Source of the DNA: Raphanus sativus
Lineage: Eukaryota > Streptophyta > Magnoliopsida > Brassicales > Brassicaceae
Direction: 5' to 3'
Assembly: GCF_000801105.2 (NCBI RefSeq)
Contig: NC_079511.1
Coordinates: 24,862,638 to 24,926,637, forward strand
Length of the DNA: 64,000 nucleotides
Positions 11,380 to 22,077 of the stretch are shown here, in pieces. A model generated the notes under the pieces. The model was not told the origin of the DNA. It saw only the letters and a list, made by a program, of their open reading frames with translations, and ran no database searches. Within the stretch, counting starts at the first letter, position 1. The number at the start of each line of letters is the position of its first letter. The position numbers and the translations under genes are program-made.

Positions 11380-12250
11380 AAGTGTGGAACCCAGCGCACG
11401 CCTATAGATAGATCCTTGTTGAACCACCAATCAAGATAACATCCATCACCGCAACATAAGCATCTGGCTCAACTTCCTGATCCGTGCACTATATCAAATA
11501 GAACAAAAAAACAAATGATGAGGAGGAGGAAACAGTTCCAGTCATGCAGTGAGATAAGTAGTTTGAAAAATTTGGCTCACCAGTCTTGATTTTCCATCAT
11601 CTAGCTTTTGCTTTTTTGATGGCTTAATTTATACTGAATAATCAGATTGGTAGTAGTGCCAGCAGATATGTTTTTGGGACTCCCCAAAAGAAAGATAGAT
11701 AAATAAAGAACTTTGAGTCCTTTTGGAAGATGGCTTCAGTAGTATCAACTTTCTTCTTTCTTGGCCTCAGAGATACTATATGGGGCTCCGGTTGTGAAGC
11801 AACAGTTGCAGCAGCTACGTGGTTCTTAGATCCTGCATAATTCAGAAAGATTACAAAAATTGAATCTTAAAGCAAAAGTTTCCTGCTATGCAATAGATAA
11901 TAAAATCATTGTTGATTGGTTTAGGCAATAACCTTTATTGGTTAATCTTCTTCTTGTTCACCTTCATTGAAGTTTACACATTGTCTCTACCTTGAAACCA
12001 TCTCCTTGCACACACAAAAAAAAAGATGAATGAAGTTATATCTTTTGATTCAACATGCAATTAATCAAACTATCAACTAATTTTGCTTCTCAAACAGAAA
12101 CCCTAATCAACGCTTAACGAAACTGACAACGATTCCGAAACCAAGCGATTAAACGAAGAAAACGGTACTCACGAGGAGAAAGAGCGCAGCTTATTATAGC
12201 CGCGATTCAAGCACTACCGATCCATTGGTTCCTTCCATGATATATATATA
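11380..12250 (-). pseudogene. Unidentified multi-exon gene relic
   Basis: The minus strand shows several plausible gene pieces. A leader with 'aaaccctaattccatctctc' is followed by ATG at about 12240 (MEGTNGSVVLES, then an in-frame stop) and a donor GTGAGT near 12170. An acceptor TTATGCAG precedes an exon from 11832 encoding 'PEPHIVSLRPRKKKVDT'. A piece encoding 'KQKLDDGKSRL' ends at a GTGAGC donor near 11583. An acceptor follows at about 11489, with an exon encoding 'DQEVEPDAYVAVMDVILIGG'. I do not recognise the protein. Early stops suggest a decayed gene or fragment, although my exon joins could be wrong. Confidence 0.3.
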
Positions 12251-13030
12251 TATATATCAGATCGAATCAAAGAGAGCTAGTAAGAGAGAGTGAGAGATGG
12301 AATTAGGGTTTCTTCTTTTCTTTTCAGAGGGAATGTCTAAATCTGTAATAATCTGAATAGAAGTACAAGGGAGAAGTGACGAGTTTATATAATACTACCA
12401 CAACGGTCAGATTTTGAATAAAGATTTTTTCTCTTTTTCTGCATTGGGCTCCTGTCTCTACCGGCTATATTTTTTCTAGCCGTTTTTCATCCTTGGAAGT
12501 TGAAACCGCGTGCTTATAGTCTCCTTGTTCAACGGTATCATCATCAATGAAATTTTGGTAGAAGTCATCTGTAGTAACGACTAACGAATCAGCGTCATTT
12601 ACAAAATTATAATGTCTCCGTTTTTCAAGTGTTAGATGTTTTAGATTTATTTATTGTTTAAAAATAATAGATGTTTTAGTTTCTTTAATTTTTGCCGGGG
12701 GAAAATGATTATTTTAAAAAAAAATCGGTATGTTTTTTAAAGAAAAAGAAAATTATCCGCCTATAGTTATGCTCTCGTTTATTTTACAAGGTTTTGGACC
12801 GCGGATTTGTACCAAGGTCAAAGGCCCAAATCATGGAACACATGTTGGTTTAATCTTAATTTGGCTGATATATTGATGGTGAAAATTAACCATGATGGAT
12901 TATTTGAACAACTTATTTTATTCTAGATAAACCTATTATTACAATCGGTAAAACAAAGCTAAGCTGTTTGCTAAAGAAACCTTAAGTTTTTTGTTCTTGC
13001 GGTGTTGTACGTAAATGATTTTTTTGGACA
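12250..13030. other. Intergenic sequence
   Basis: No gene recognised. A (TA)n run lies at 12241-12257. Around 12610-12660 a 'tgtctccgtttttcaagtg' phrase resembles the end of a small MITE and also the sequence at 3095, but no second terminus is obvious. Confidence 0.4.
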
Positions 13031-13034
13031 ACTT

Positions 13035-13180
13035 CTCTAGCGTGTTTATTCGTGAAATGCGAACAAGGTAGCTGACTGTCTGGCAAAACGAGTAGTAGAT
13101 GATGTTGATTTTCTGTTTCATTTTTATGTACCAAATTATATGTCTGGTCTGCTACATGATGATCATATTCATTCAAGATA
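13035..13180 (+). pseudogene. Retroelement RNase H C-terminus relic
   Basis: The plus strand encodes 'NANKVADCLAKRVV' followed by a hydrophobic tail. This matches the conserved end of RVT_3 RNase H domains of plant LINEs (R-x-x-N-x-x-A-D-x-L-A-K). An in-frame TGA lies just before the motif, and nothing longer is open. The stretch is short, so only the domain type is claimed. Confidence 0.5.
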
Positions 13181-13537
13181 AATAAAATAGATGTTATAAA
13201 AATAAAAAAAACCGATCAATAACTTATTTTCTCTTTACTGTTTTTTTATCCTTTTCGTTATTGGTCCGTCCTCAAACTCTTCAAAGAAAATATACCGCGT
13301 TTTTTTTTTGTAAATTAATATACCGAGTTATATTGTTTGATGGGGTTTGAGAAGAAAGCGAAGCAGTCTCCAACACGTGTGATCTTCAAAATTCCTATTA
13401 GATAACTTGTTCAAGTCATGTTGAAAGGGATTTACTTTGTAATTAAAGAAAAATTAACTACATGGTTTAGACTTTGTTTTAGAAAAATATGCCGACCGAC
13501 GCAGAAACTTCTAATCACTCAAATAAAATTAACAAAA

Positions 13538-13928
13538 CGGGACCATACATATACAATACAATGTTTTGTAGTGTATGCATCACCTTCAAATGAAGAGATG
13601 GCTTTAATTACATTTGTCTGTTCATCGACTCTTTTTTATCCACACGTACGTTAATTGTCCTAAAGGAATATTAAGGACACGTCTATGTTCCCATGTTTGT
13701 ACGTATTCCCTCTATGTAAAAGAAAAATAATATTTGTTATCTTCTAAATATCTTTTTGGAATTGAAAGAAGATTTTGTCTTCACATAATCTCTTATCTCT
13801 TTCTTCTTCTCAGCCTCTCAATCCTCTACAACGGTAGGATTATGTCCCGAACCAGCCATATGACCCATCTCATATTTTTTACACATGTTTTAGCTTCAAT
13901 GTTTTCCTGTCGTTCGATTACAAAGTTT
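13538..13928. repeat. Duplicated block, copy 2 (partner at 7680-8107)
   Basis: Same landmarks as copy 1, in the same order and orientation. This copy lacks the GC-rich repeat that follows copy 1. An open frame across it is not protein-like. Confidence 0.8.
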
Positions 13929-13929
13929 G

Positions 13930-14370
13930 TGGCTTTCTTTTCTTGTTCTGTTATTATATATTTGGCATGAAAAAGCTTAATTATCTATAGTACGTAAGAA
14001 AAGGTCGGTTTCAACCTTTGATGTAGTGCCTAACCAATTAACTGCAATTTTCTTTTGGTTATTAAAAGGATGTCAAAAATGAAAATTAGTTTGTTAGAAT
14101 TTTATTACAAACTAACCGTAATCATAATATGTTTTTGATTACCAAAAAGTTTTGGGATGAAATTGGTCATTTAATTTTTCAAACCCAAAATTGTGTAATA
14201 TCAGTTACGTTCTAAACTTCATTCGACTATATGACTTTTAGGTTTTACTAATGGTAATTCTAGTGTAGTTCAAAATTTTTAATGATTTAGCCTTTTACCT
14301 TTTAAACAGAAAATATCAATTTTTGTTATAACAATTTTGTTTAGCACTAAGAACCCTCAAAATTGTCCTG
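13930..14370. other. Intergenic sequence upstream of NPH3
   Basis: AT-rich; no gene or repeat structure recognised. Confidence 0.5.
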
Positions 14371-14384
14371 AAAATCTAAATAGT

Positions 14385-14606
14385 TTATCTGGATTCTTTT
14401 TATTCTGTCTTATTTTGTGGATTTCTAAGATCTAACTTGATTGTTTTATAGGAAATGGCAAGAATTTGTTCTTACCTTTGGAATTTAGCCTTCATGGTCA
14501 TGATGGCCGATTACATTTCAATGAAGACTTTTCAAGAACTGAGCAACGTCCGTAAGTTGCTTACACACTTTGCACACACACTGCAACATCTACACTAAAA
14601 GAAAGA
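14385..14606 (+). repeat. Upstream copy of the NPH3 gene 5' region
   Basis: About 220 bp reading 'ggattctttttattctgtct', then 'gtggatttctaa', 'ctaacttgattgttttat', 'ggaaatggcaag', 'tcatgatg', 'gaagacttttcaagaac', 'gagcaacgtccgt' and 'cactaaaagaaagaaa'. It matches, in order, the sequence just before the NPH3 start codon (about 15450-15702). The TATA-like 'tatataaac' and the coding region are absent in this copy, so it is probably inert. Confidence 0.8.
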
Positions 14607-15440
14607 AAAAAAACAGTAAGAAAAATGAAAATTATGATACTAGGATCTCTCTCAAAACTTGAAAATAGTTAATCTTGTATTTAATTCATGCATAAAAGAT
14701 AATATTTAAATTACTTGTAAATAATAGATAATATTATACTTTAATTTTTTTTGTGAAGTATAAGTTATATGGCTGTTTTTGTAATTAAGTTATTGCTTTT
14801 AGTCCTGTAATAGTAAGCCTTTGTGTTCTGAAAAACAAGTAACTGATCATTAAAGTTCGATTTACATTTTGTTCAGTAAAATTAAACTCGACACCAATGT
14901 TGGGTTGACCTAGTGATTTCGAAGAAGTTCAGCTCCCTAATTTTTTTTCATTAGGAGAGATTAAAAAGTTGGTTCTTGTCTTTAATCTCTAGATTTAGTT
15001 TGGTTTTTACGATTTGGATGATCTATGGATTATATTAAAAAAGTAAACTAGATGTTGAAATAATATTTCTTTGTTTTATAAAGGCAAAATGAATTTTATG
15101 ATATTACACATAATACTAAATTTTCCTCACTATTTACTAAAATATATAGATAATTTTTATACAGATTTATATATTATTAGTCAGATACTTCAATATAAAA
15201 AAATCATTTTCTATTATAACCTGTTTTTTGGACTATGAGGGGGTTTCGGATCCAAATTCAAAATGATAATACTCTCGACCCCAAAACTACATCTACATGT
15301 AATATTAATTCCATTATTGAATCTTATTATCTCTATGTTCTGTTTATGATACTTTTATAATCTAAGGACACATAGTATAATAAATTTTTTCGAAATGATT
15401 TAGCCATGTTTTAATCTCCTAAAATTGTAATAAAATCTCA
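14607..15440. other. AT-rich spacer between the two NPH3 5' copies
   Basis: No gene recognised. Confidence 0.5.
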
Positions 15441-15639
15441 ATAATATGTTTGGATTCTTTTTGGTTTTGTCTTATTTTGTGGATTTCTAATATCTAACTT
15501 GATTGTTTTTATTGGAAATGGCAAGTATTTGTTATATCCTTTGGTGTTTAGCCTTGAGAGTCATGATGAGACGATGACGTTTCGATGAAGACTTTTTCAA
15601 GAACAGAGCAACAACGTCCGTGAGTTTTCTTACACACTT

Positions 15640-15648
15640 TTATATAAA
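15640..15648 (+). promoter_or_regulatory. Probable TATA box of the NPH3-family gene
   Basis: The sequence 'tatataaac' lies about 57-65 bases before the start codon at 15705, inside the duplicated 5' region. It is missing from the upstream duplicate at 14.4-14.6 kb. Confidence 0.5.
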
Positions 15649-15704
15649 CTACTGTCCCACTTTACAAACAAACACATTGCAACATCCAACACTGAAAGAA
15701 AGAC

Positions 15705-17452
15705 ATGGAGAAAACATCTTCACCGGAATCTGCCACAATCTCCGTCAAATCTCCGACAACCACCGTCGGAGAGATGGAATGTTCATTGTTCGACGAAAGT
15801 AGCATTCACGACATTGACTACTTCGTTAAGACCATAGCTCAGATCAAAGCCAAAGGTGTTCGTCCCGATCTCATCGGTTCCATCATCACTCATTACGCTT
15901 CCAAGTGGCTCCCTGACCTCTCCGACATCTTCACAACAAGCCCCGATGGTCCGAACCAACAACAGCAGCAACTACAGTCGGAGAGCTTCTCCGTAACGGC
16001 GTTTGTTATGAAGAAACGTTTCTACGTGGAAACACTCATCGGCATCATCCCGCCGGAGAAAGACTCTGTTTCTTGCGACTTCCTACTCCGTCTCCTCAGA
16101 ACGGCGAACCTCGTCGGAGCAGATCATAACTACAAGGCGGAGCTCGAGGGGAGGGTTTCGTGGCAGCTTGACCAAGCTTCGCTCAAGGAGCTGATGATAC
16201 CTTCGTTCAGTCACACGTGCGGGACGTTGCTAGACGTTGAGCTAGTGACTCGTTTGGTTAAGAAGTTCGCAGGGTTAGATAACGAAGGAGTCAAGTCTGG
16301 TGCTTCTCTTGTTAAAGTGGCCAAGCTTGTCGACTCTTACTTAGCTGAAGTGGCCGTTGACGGCGATTTAAGTCTCGTGGAGTTTGTTTCCCTAGCAGAG
16401 GCTCTCCCTAACCATGCTCGTGGAACAGAAGATGGCTTGTACCGCGCAATTGATACCTACCTCAAGGTAAATGTCAAATTTTATGAGCTTCTAATTCAAT
16501 AGTATTGACTATGTAAATAGTATATTGTTCTGTTTTTTCGGATAGTTAAAGTAGAAAGTAGAGATAATTTGGTGATTTTGGATGAAATATTGGGTAATTC
16601 ATTTTTAATCAATTTATAAATAGTATTTTCTAATTTTTTTTTCAAAATTAAATATAATTAAGATTTTTTAAATATATAAACAACCAATATTTAGGTATCC
16701 ATTCAGTTCTGAGTTCGATTTTGATCTTTTTAGTTTGATTTGATTTATGTTAATTTGTCAAGAGCTAGTATTGACAATGAGTAGATCGGCAATTCCATAG
16801 TTGGAAACTTTAAGCTTTAAGTTGTGATGGGTTTTATTCAAATAGAGTTGGCTTATTTGTTTAGGCACATCCCAAAGTGACCAAGCAAGAAAGAAAGAGA
16901 CTTTGTGGACTAATAGACAGCAAGAAGCTATCAGTGGAGGCATCTCTTCACGTTGCGCAGAATGATCGTTTACCGGTTAGAACTGTTATTCAAGTTCTGC
17001 TCACTGAGCAGGCGAAAATGAGTCGTAGCCGTCACAACAACATTGATTGGAGCGGCTTAACGTTCAGTCCAAACCCTTCTAGTTCACACTACTCAGAGTC
17101 AGGTCCAGCTCGGTGCATGTCCAAACGCGAGATGAATGTCCAGCAGATGGAGATAAAGAGACTGAGAGATGATGTGGCGAAGCTCAAGAGCGAGTTTGAA
17201 GCAATGCAAATGAAGTTGGAGAAGCTGGTTGAGAAGAAATGTAGTAGTGGGAGTAAAGGTTTTTTTAGGTGGAAGAAGTTGGGATTTAGAAGTGGTTTTA
17301 GCGTTAGCGTTGTGGATAAGAATGGTGAAGAGTTTGGTGATAATGGAGAAAGAGAAGAATACTTTGGGTATGAGACTCAGACACCTAGTAATACGAAGAC
17401 AAAGCTTGTCAAAGGAAGAACACCTTCTAGGTGGAGAAAATCAATGTCTTGA
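15705..17452 (+). CDS. NPH3-family protein without BTB domain
   Basis: NPH3 proteins act at the plasma membrane with phototropins and in auxin-related organogenesis; the usual members are CUL3 adaptors through an N-terminal BTB domain. Here exon 1 (15705-16466) and exon 2 (16865-17452) join in frame (donor GTAAAT, acceptor TTTAG) to give 449 residues. The NPH3 domain starts almost at once ('DIDYFVKTIAQIKAKGVRPD') and includes the hallmark 'LCGLIDSKKLSVEASLHVAQ' and 'NDRLPVRTVIQVL' in exon 2. A Lys/Glu coiled coil and a basic tail follow. There is no BTB domain, as in Arabidopsis At1g52770, which is of similar length. The start was chosen at the first ATG after the TATA box. The gene looks intact. 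Whether it binds CUL3 cannot be read from the sequence. Confidence 0.93.
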
Positions 17453-17925
17453 AAAACAAACAGAGTTTTCTTTTTATCATGTCCTTATTTATTTTCCGTT
17501 ATGTTGTTATTTTTGTTTTTGTTTATGTTGCTGTTCTGCATTTATATTGAAGCTCTTGTCAAGCTAATACTTGTATATTTTCATTGCTAATAATAAGTCA
17601 TATGGATGAGTTGTGGGATAAGCTTCGTTAATCAATCTTCTTGCTTTTTGGGGTCTTTCTGAAAAGAGAATGCACTGAAACTTTCTCTCTTAGCTTCTTC
17701 TATACCTTGTATGTCTGTTTAATCTTCAACCACATGTTTTCAAAGCATTACATGTCCTCAAATTTTCTTTTGTCAGGCACTTCTTTCATATAGTTTCTTA
17801 TGTTTTGTTCATTTTCAGTTTCCTAGTGCTTCAAGCCTTCAAGCTTTCGGCATCAGCTGCATAGTGGGTAACTGGGTATATGGGTAAAGTGCAAGCCCAA
17901 AACATTCTTGGATAAGTTTGAACTA
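17453..17925. other. 3' region of the NPH3-family gene
   Basis: Probable 3' UTR with 'aataataagt' near 17590 as a polyadenylation candidate, then pyrimidine-rich non-coding sequence. Confidence 0.5.
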
Positions 17926-17995
17926 ATATACCTAACTGTGAAACAAATCTAAAAATAACTTAGCATTTATTATTGGATAAGTTTGAAAATGATAT

Positions 17996-18324
17996 ATTTT
18001 TTTTGTCGGGTTTATTATGCTATTAAAAACAATGAGAAACATTACATAGACGATATTACAGCTGACCATTCTGCCTGCCTTATGAGAATTTATGTCTGAT
18101 TGCATCACCCTGAGCCGTCCTATGAAATCCATTCCTGACGGTATTCTTTGCGCCATGCTGAAGATCCCTTGTAAGACTTGTCTCCAATATTCTGCATAAT
18201 TTGCCTTCTCCGAGAATTGAAACCCAGACCTCCTGGTGTAGAAATTGCGTCGCCTGGGATTCGAACCCTAGACTTGGGTGTAAAAACCTTTAAATTTTGA
18301 CCACTAAGCTACAGTGCTTCCACC
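17996..18324 (-). mobile_element. tRNA-derived SINE with 12-bp target-site duplication
   Basis: On the minus strand a pol III promoter is visible: an A box 'TAGCTTAGTGGTC' (18299-18311) and a B box 'GGTTCGAATCC' (18257-18267). A tRNA-unrelated body follows, ending in an A-rich tail (18005-17996). The element is flanked by the perfect direct repeat 'tgaaaatgatat' at 17984-17995 and 18325-18336. This is the normal structure of a plant SINE mobilised by LINE machinery. It interrupts a diverged array unit: the flanks match the region just upstream of FLZ exon 1 in other units. Confidence 0.88.
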
Positions 18325-18424
18325 TGAAAATGATATTACTCACCAGCTTTGTTCTAAACTTCTAATATATAAGATACAATCTCATGACTGAAAAATCTTT
18401 GTCCCATCTAACTTCGGTCAAATA

Positions 18425-19600
18425 ATTTATAAGACAAATGTTATTTTGAGTAAAGTCAGAGATATATCTATAATATTTTTGAAAAGATATTCCTTCATAC
18501 TTTTGTTAACTCATTATTTTTCTCGAGATTGTGTTTATAAGTTTTGGAATAAACTTCAAATCTCCTAACCATATACACACTTTTTAATTTAAAATACTTA
18601 CTTTTAACAGATTATTTTATTTATTAAATTAGATTACTATATTTGTACTTAATAAAAATAAAATATTAAAATTTCTTGATATTTTTTATTTAGTTATAAT
18701 GTTATACAATGAATCAAGTTGTGTTTGATGTTCTTACAAGTTCACACTTTGCGGTTATTCTATTAAATATGTAGAGTATTGATGAAATACAATGGGTCGA
18801 ACAAAAATATCAAATCAATTTTTATAATATTATTATAAAAAGTAACCAATGCAAAATAGGATAAAATATATTTTATTTTTTTCAGTCTCATGCTGCAAAA
18901 TAAATTGGAATCTACCAAAAATATAAATAGAGCTTTGTAGTATATATTTCAAACTATTTTTGCATATGGACCAAATTTCCATAATTTCAGGAATTTATGA
19001 GCAAAAAGATAACAAATGTTATTTTGTTTAAAGTCAGAGAGATATCTATAACTTTTTGAAAAATATACATTCATACTTTTGTTAACTCATTATTTTCTCG
19101 AGATTGTGTTTATAATTTCTGGAATAAACTCCAAAACTCTTATCCATGTACACACTTTTTAATTTAAAATACTTACTTTTAACATATTATTTTATTTCTT
19201 AAATTAGATTACTATATTTGTACTTAAAAAATAAAATATTAAAATTTCTTGATATGTTTTATTTAGTTATTATGTTATACAATGAATCAAGTTGTGTTTG
19301 ATGTTTCTACAAGTTTATATTTTGCGGTTATTCTATTAAATATGTAGAATATTAATGAAATACAATGGGTTGAACACAATATCAAATCAATTTTTATAAT
19401 TTTATTATAAAAAGTAACCACATGCAAAACGGGTTAAAATATATTGTGTTTTTTTTCAGTCTCATATTGTAAAATAAATTGGAATCTACCAAAAATATAA
19501 ATAGAGCTTTGTAGCATATATTTCAAACTATTTTCCACAAACACAAAAAGTATATATTTCAAACTATTTTCTACAAACACAAAAATGGATGTCACAAAAT
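18425..19600. repeat. Tandem duplication, about 580-bp unit
   Basis: The block 'acaaatgttattttg(a/t)', 'aagtcagaga', 'ctcgagattgtgtttata', 'gttatacaatgaatcaagtt' and 'ggaatctaccaaaaatataa' occurs at about 18436-18960 and again at about 19016-19530. It lies inside the left, diverged end of the array. No coding sequence is seen. Confidence 0.85.
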
Positions 19601-19837
19601 AAAGTTGCACCTTATATTCATAGATTTAAGATAGAATACTAAAATGTGTTGTTATAATAAAATTAAAATTAAAGTTTTAATACAACATTTTTCAAGTATT
19701 TTAATTTAAATAGTATAAAGGGTTCGTAATAATTCTTTCCAATCTCAAAAATAACCCACCTTAAAAAATAAAATAAATTTTATAACTTCGCAAAATATAA
19801 AAAAAAGTTTTGAATTATAACGCGGTCCTCTTAGTTA

Positions 19838-19864
19838 TTATTATTATTATTATTATTATTATTG

Positions 19865-19914
<50 letters not shown>

Positions 19915-19923
19915 ATTATTATT
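19838..19923. repeat. (ATT)n microsatellite of the array unit
   Basis: A nearly pure TTA repeat with a few interruptions. Equivalent tracts follow most FLZ exon 2 copies (about 20207-20265, 23489-23585, 24638-24652, 26664-26792, 28361-28478, 29535-29555 and 37488-37534), so the microsatellite belongs to the unit and varies in length between copies. Confidence 0.9.
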
Positions 19924-21729
19924 GTTATCCAATAACAAGTCGTATAATTATCCTCCTATATATATTATAAAAGTGAATTTTCTGTTTTAATTCATATGCT
20001 TCTGATTTTTTGTTTGTAAAAAGTAATAAAGTGTACATGTTTCTTTCACTTAGATCATAATTTTCAAATAAAAATATCTATGCTTCTCTAATATACATTT
20101 AATATATTTTTAAACTAAAATATGGGGTAGCAAGAATTTTTCCATAACAAAAGTAATGTGACAAAAGTAATATGAATTTTGGCATAATTTCATATATTTT
20201 ACTTTAATATTATTATTATTATTATGATTATTAATATTATTATTATTACTGTTATTATTATTATCCAATAATCAGTCGTATAATTATTCTCCTATATATA
20301 TTACAAAAGTGAATTTTATGTTTTAATTCATGTGCATCTGATTTTGTTTATATAAACTAATAAAGTGTATATGTTTCGTTCACTTTGATCATAATTTTCA
20401 AATATAAATTTCTATGCTTCACTAATATACATTTAATATATTTTAAAACTAAAATAAGGGGTAGCAAAATTTTCCCATAACAAAAGTAATGTGACAAACT
20501 ACTCTACATTGTCTAGGTTCATTTAAAAATATATAATCGTTCGATAGCAGATATCTAAGGTTATATACAGAAAAAAAACAGTTAAATAAATGTTAAATAT
20601 GAATTAAGATAGTGCATATATATAGTACTCTTTACCTATGGTTATAATATATTTTAAATCACTACATGAACGATCACTAGATTTATTTTAACAAAGAACA
20701 CTCTCACTATATTGAGTAGTGGTATAATTGATTCATGTATTCTGACAGTTATATATCAATATACCTAGTTTTGAGTAGTTGAGGATGATTTTCATTAATT
20801 TTGAAAATATTTAAATAATTCATTTTATTCATCTAAATCGATTGTACAGATATTGTAGAAAAGTGTAAGATCAAAACAAATTAGTTAAAAAATATTTTTA
20901 TTACTTTTATCCAAAAAATTCATGTAATTTGAATCATATAAATTCAAACGACATGGTATCAGATGAAAATTAATGCCAACTCATGAAAGAAATCTATACA
21001 GATGTAGTTACTCTGTCCCTTTAGAGTTTTATATGTCATATTCCTAAAGCATTGTAGTGACACAATGTTAGCTTGGTTTATGATTGATTTTTTTTAGGAT
21101 GTGTGTCTTTCATGTTAGTCTTTAGTTAAAAGGCTTGACTCATAAAACCTCTTCACTCGAGGTCCAGAAACAACATAACTGAACTACAATCCACTATAAT
21201 CTGCCTCTCACACCTCGACCTCTTAGCGCCTTCTCAACTACGCGAGTACATACACCGCCACCATGTCACTGGAATTAAAATGCAGTTCTGATTTTAAAAA
21301 CTTATGAGATATTATACATTTTAGTATTAAGTTTAATTTAAATAATAATAAAATGAGAATTTGAGACACTTTATTATGTTAAAAAAATTATGCTTATGTG
21401 TCAAGTTCTTACCCAACCTTTTGAAAAGGTTGCAACATAAGAAAATGAAATCTTATTTGATATATATACTAATGATAAAATTAATTGGATAAAATTTTAT
21501 CAAGTCTGAATCATAAAAAGTTTCAATACATATATGATAACTTATTGTTGATGAAGTAAACTAATATTGATATTTAAGAAACAAATCTAAAATAACTTGG
21601 TATTTTTATTGGATAAAATTGAAAATGATATAGTTTGCAAGATTTTTGTTGGTATATAAGATACCATCTAATGACTGAAACATATATGTCCCCATCTAAA
21701 TTAAGTTAAATAATTTATAAGGCATTCTT

Positions 21730-22004
21730 ATGGCTAATCGAACAGATCTATACAGAATAAGTTATTTCAAAAATCAATGTATCCTTTGCAAGAAAAAGAT
21801 AGATCCAAATAAAGCTGATATCTACATGTACAAGTATGTATTTTATTTACTTATTTATATTAGTGGATTTACATTAGATGAATTAAAGATTGTGTTTTTG
21901 TATCATAAAAATACAGTGACGCTCCTTATTGTACCGAAGAATGTCGACAAATACAATTGGAGGCCGATGGAATAAATATCAAGGTCGATGAAAAAAAAAT
22001 TTAA
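21730..22004 (+). pseudogene. FLZ-domain zinc-finger gene, array copy 1, truncated
   Basis: FLZ (DUF581) proteins are plant zinc-finger adaptors that bind SnRK1 kinase. Exon 1 (21730-21833) encodes 'NQCILCKKKIDPNKADIYMY'. The donor GTATGT follows, and the acceptor TACAG ends at 21916. Exon 2 starts at 21917 with 'DAPYCTEECRQIQLEADGIN'. The C-x2-C pair, the IYMY signature and the C-x3-C pair are those of the FLZ finger; the loop before the second pair seems one residue short. An A-run error after 'KVDEK' gives a stop at 22002-22004, so the predicted product is 63 residues. The reading continues poorly to 22077, where a LINE fragment has inserted. Ordinary FLZ proteins are longer, so this is probably a decayed copy. 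Confidence 0.7.
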
Positions 22005-22077
22005 GGCTGATAAAGACAAGAAAAAGAACAAGCGTTGAAAACAGAGAAAAGAGAGAACAAGAATTAGAAATACAAGA

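Noticed and set aside
13418..13970. Two 78-residue frames in the duplicated block
   Set aside because: They are not conserved in frame between the block copies at 7.7 and 13.5 kb and have no family resemblance.
18256..18311. Possible tRNA gene (A and B boxes on the minus strand)
   Set aside because: The boxes sit in a longer element with an A-rich tail and target-site duplication, and the cloverleaf arms do not close; it is a tRNA-derived SINE.
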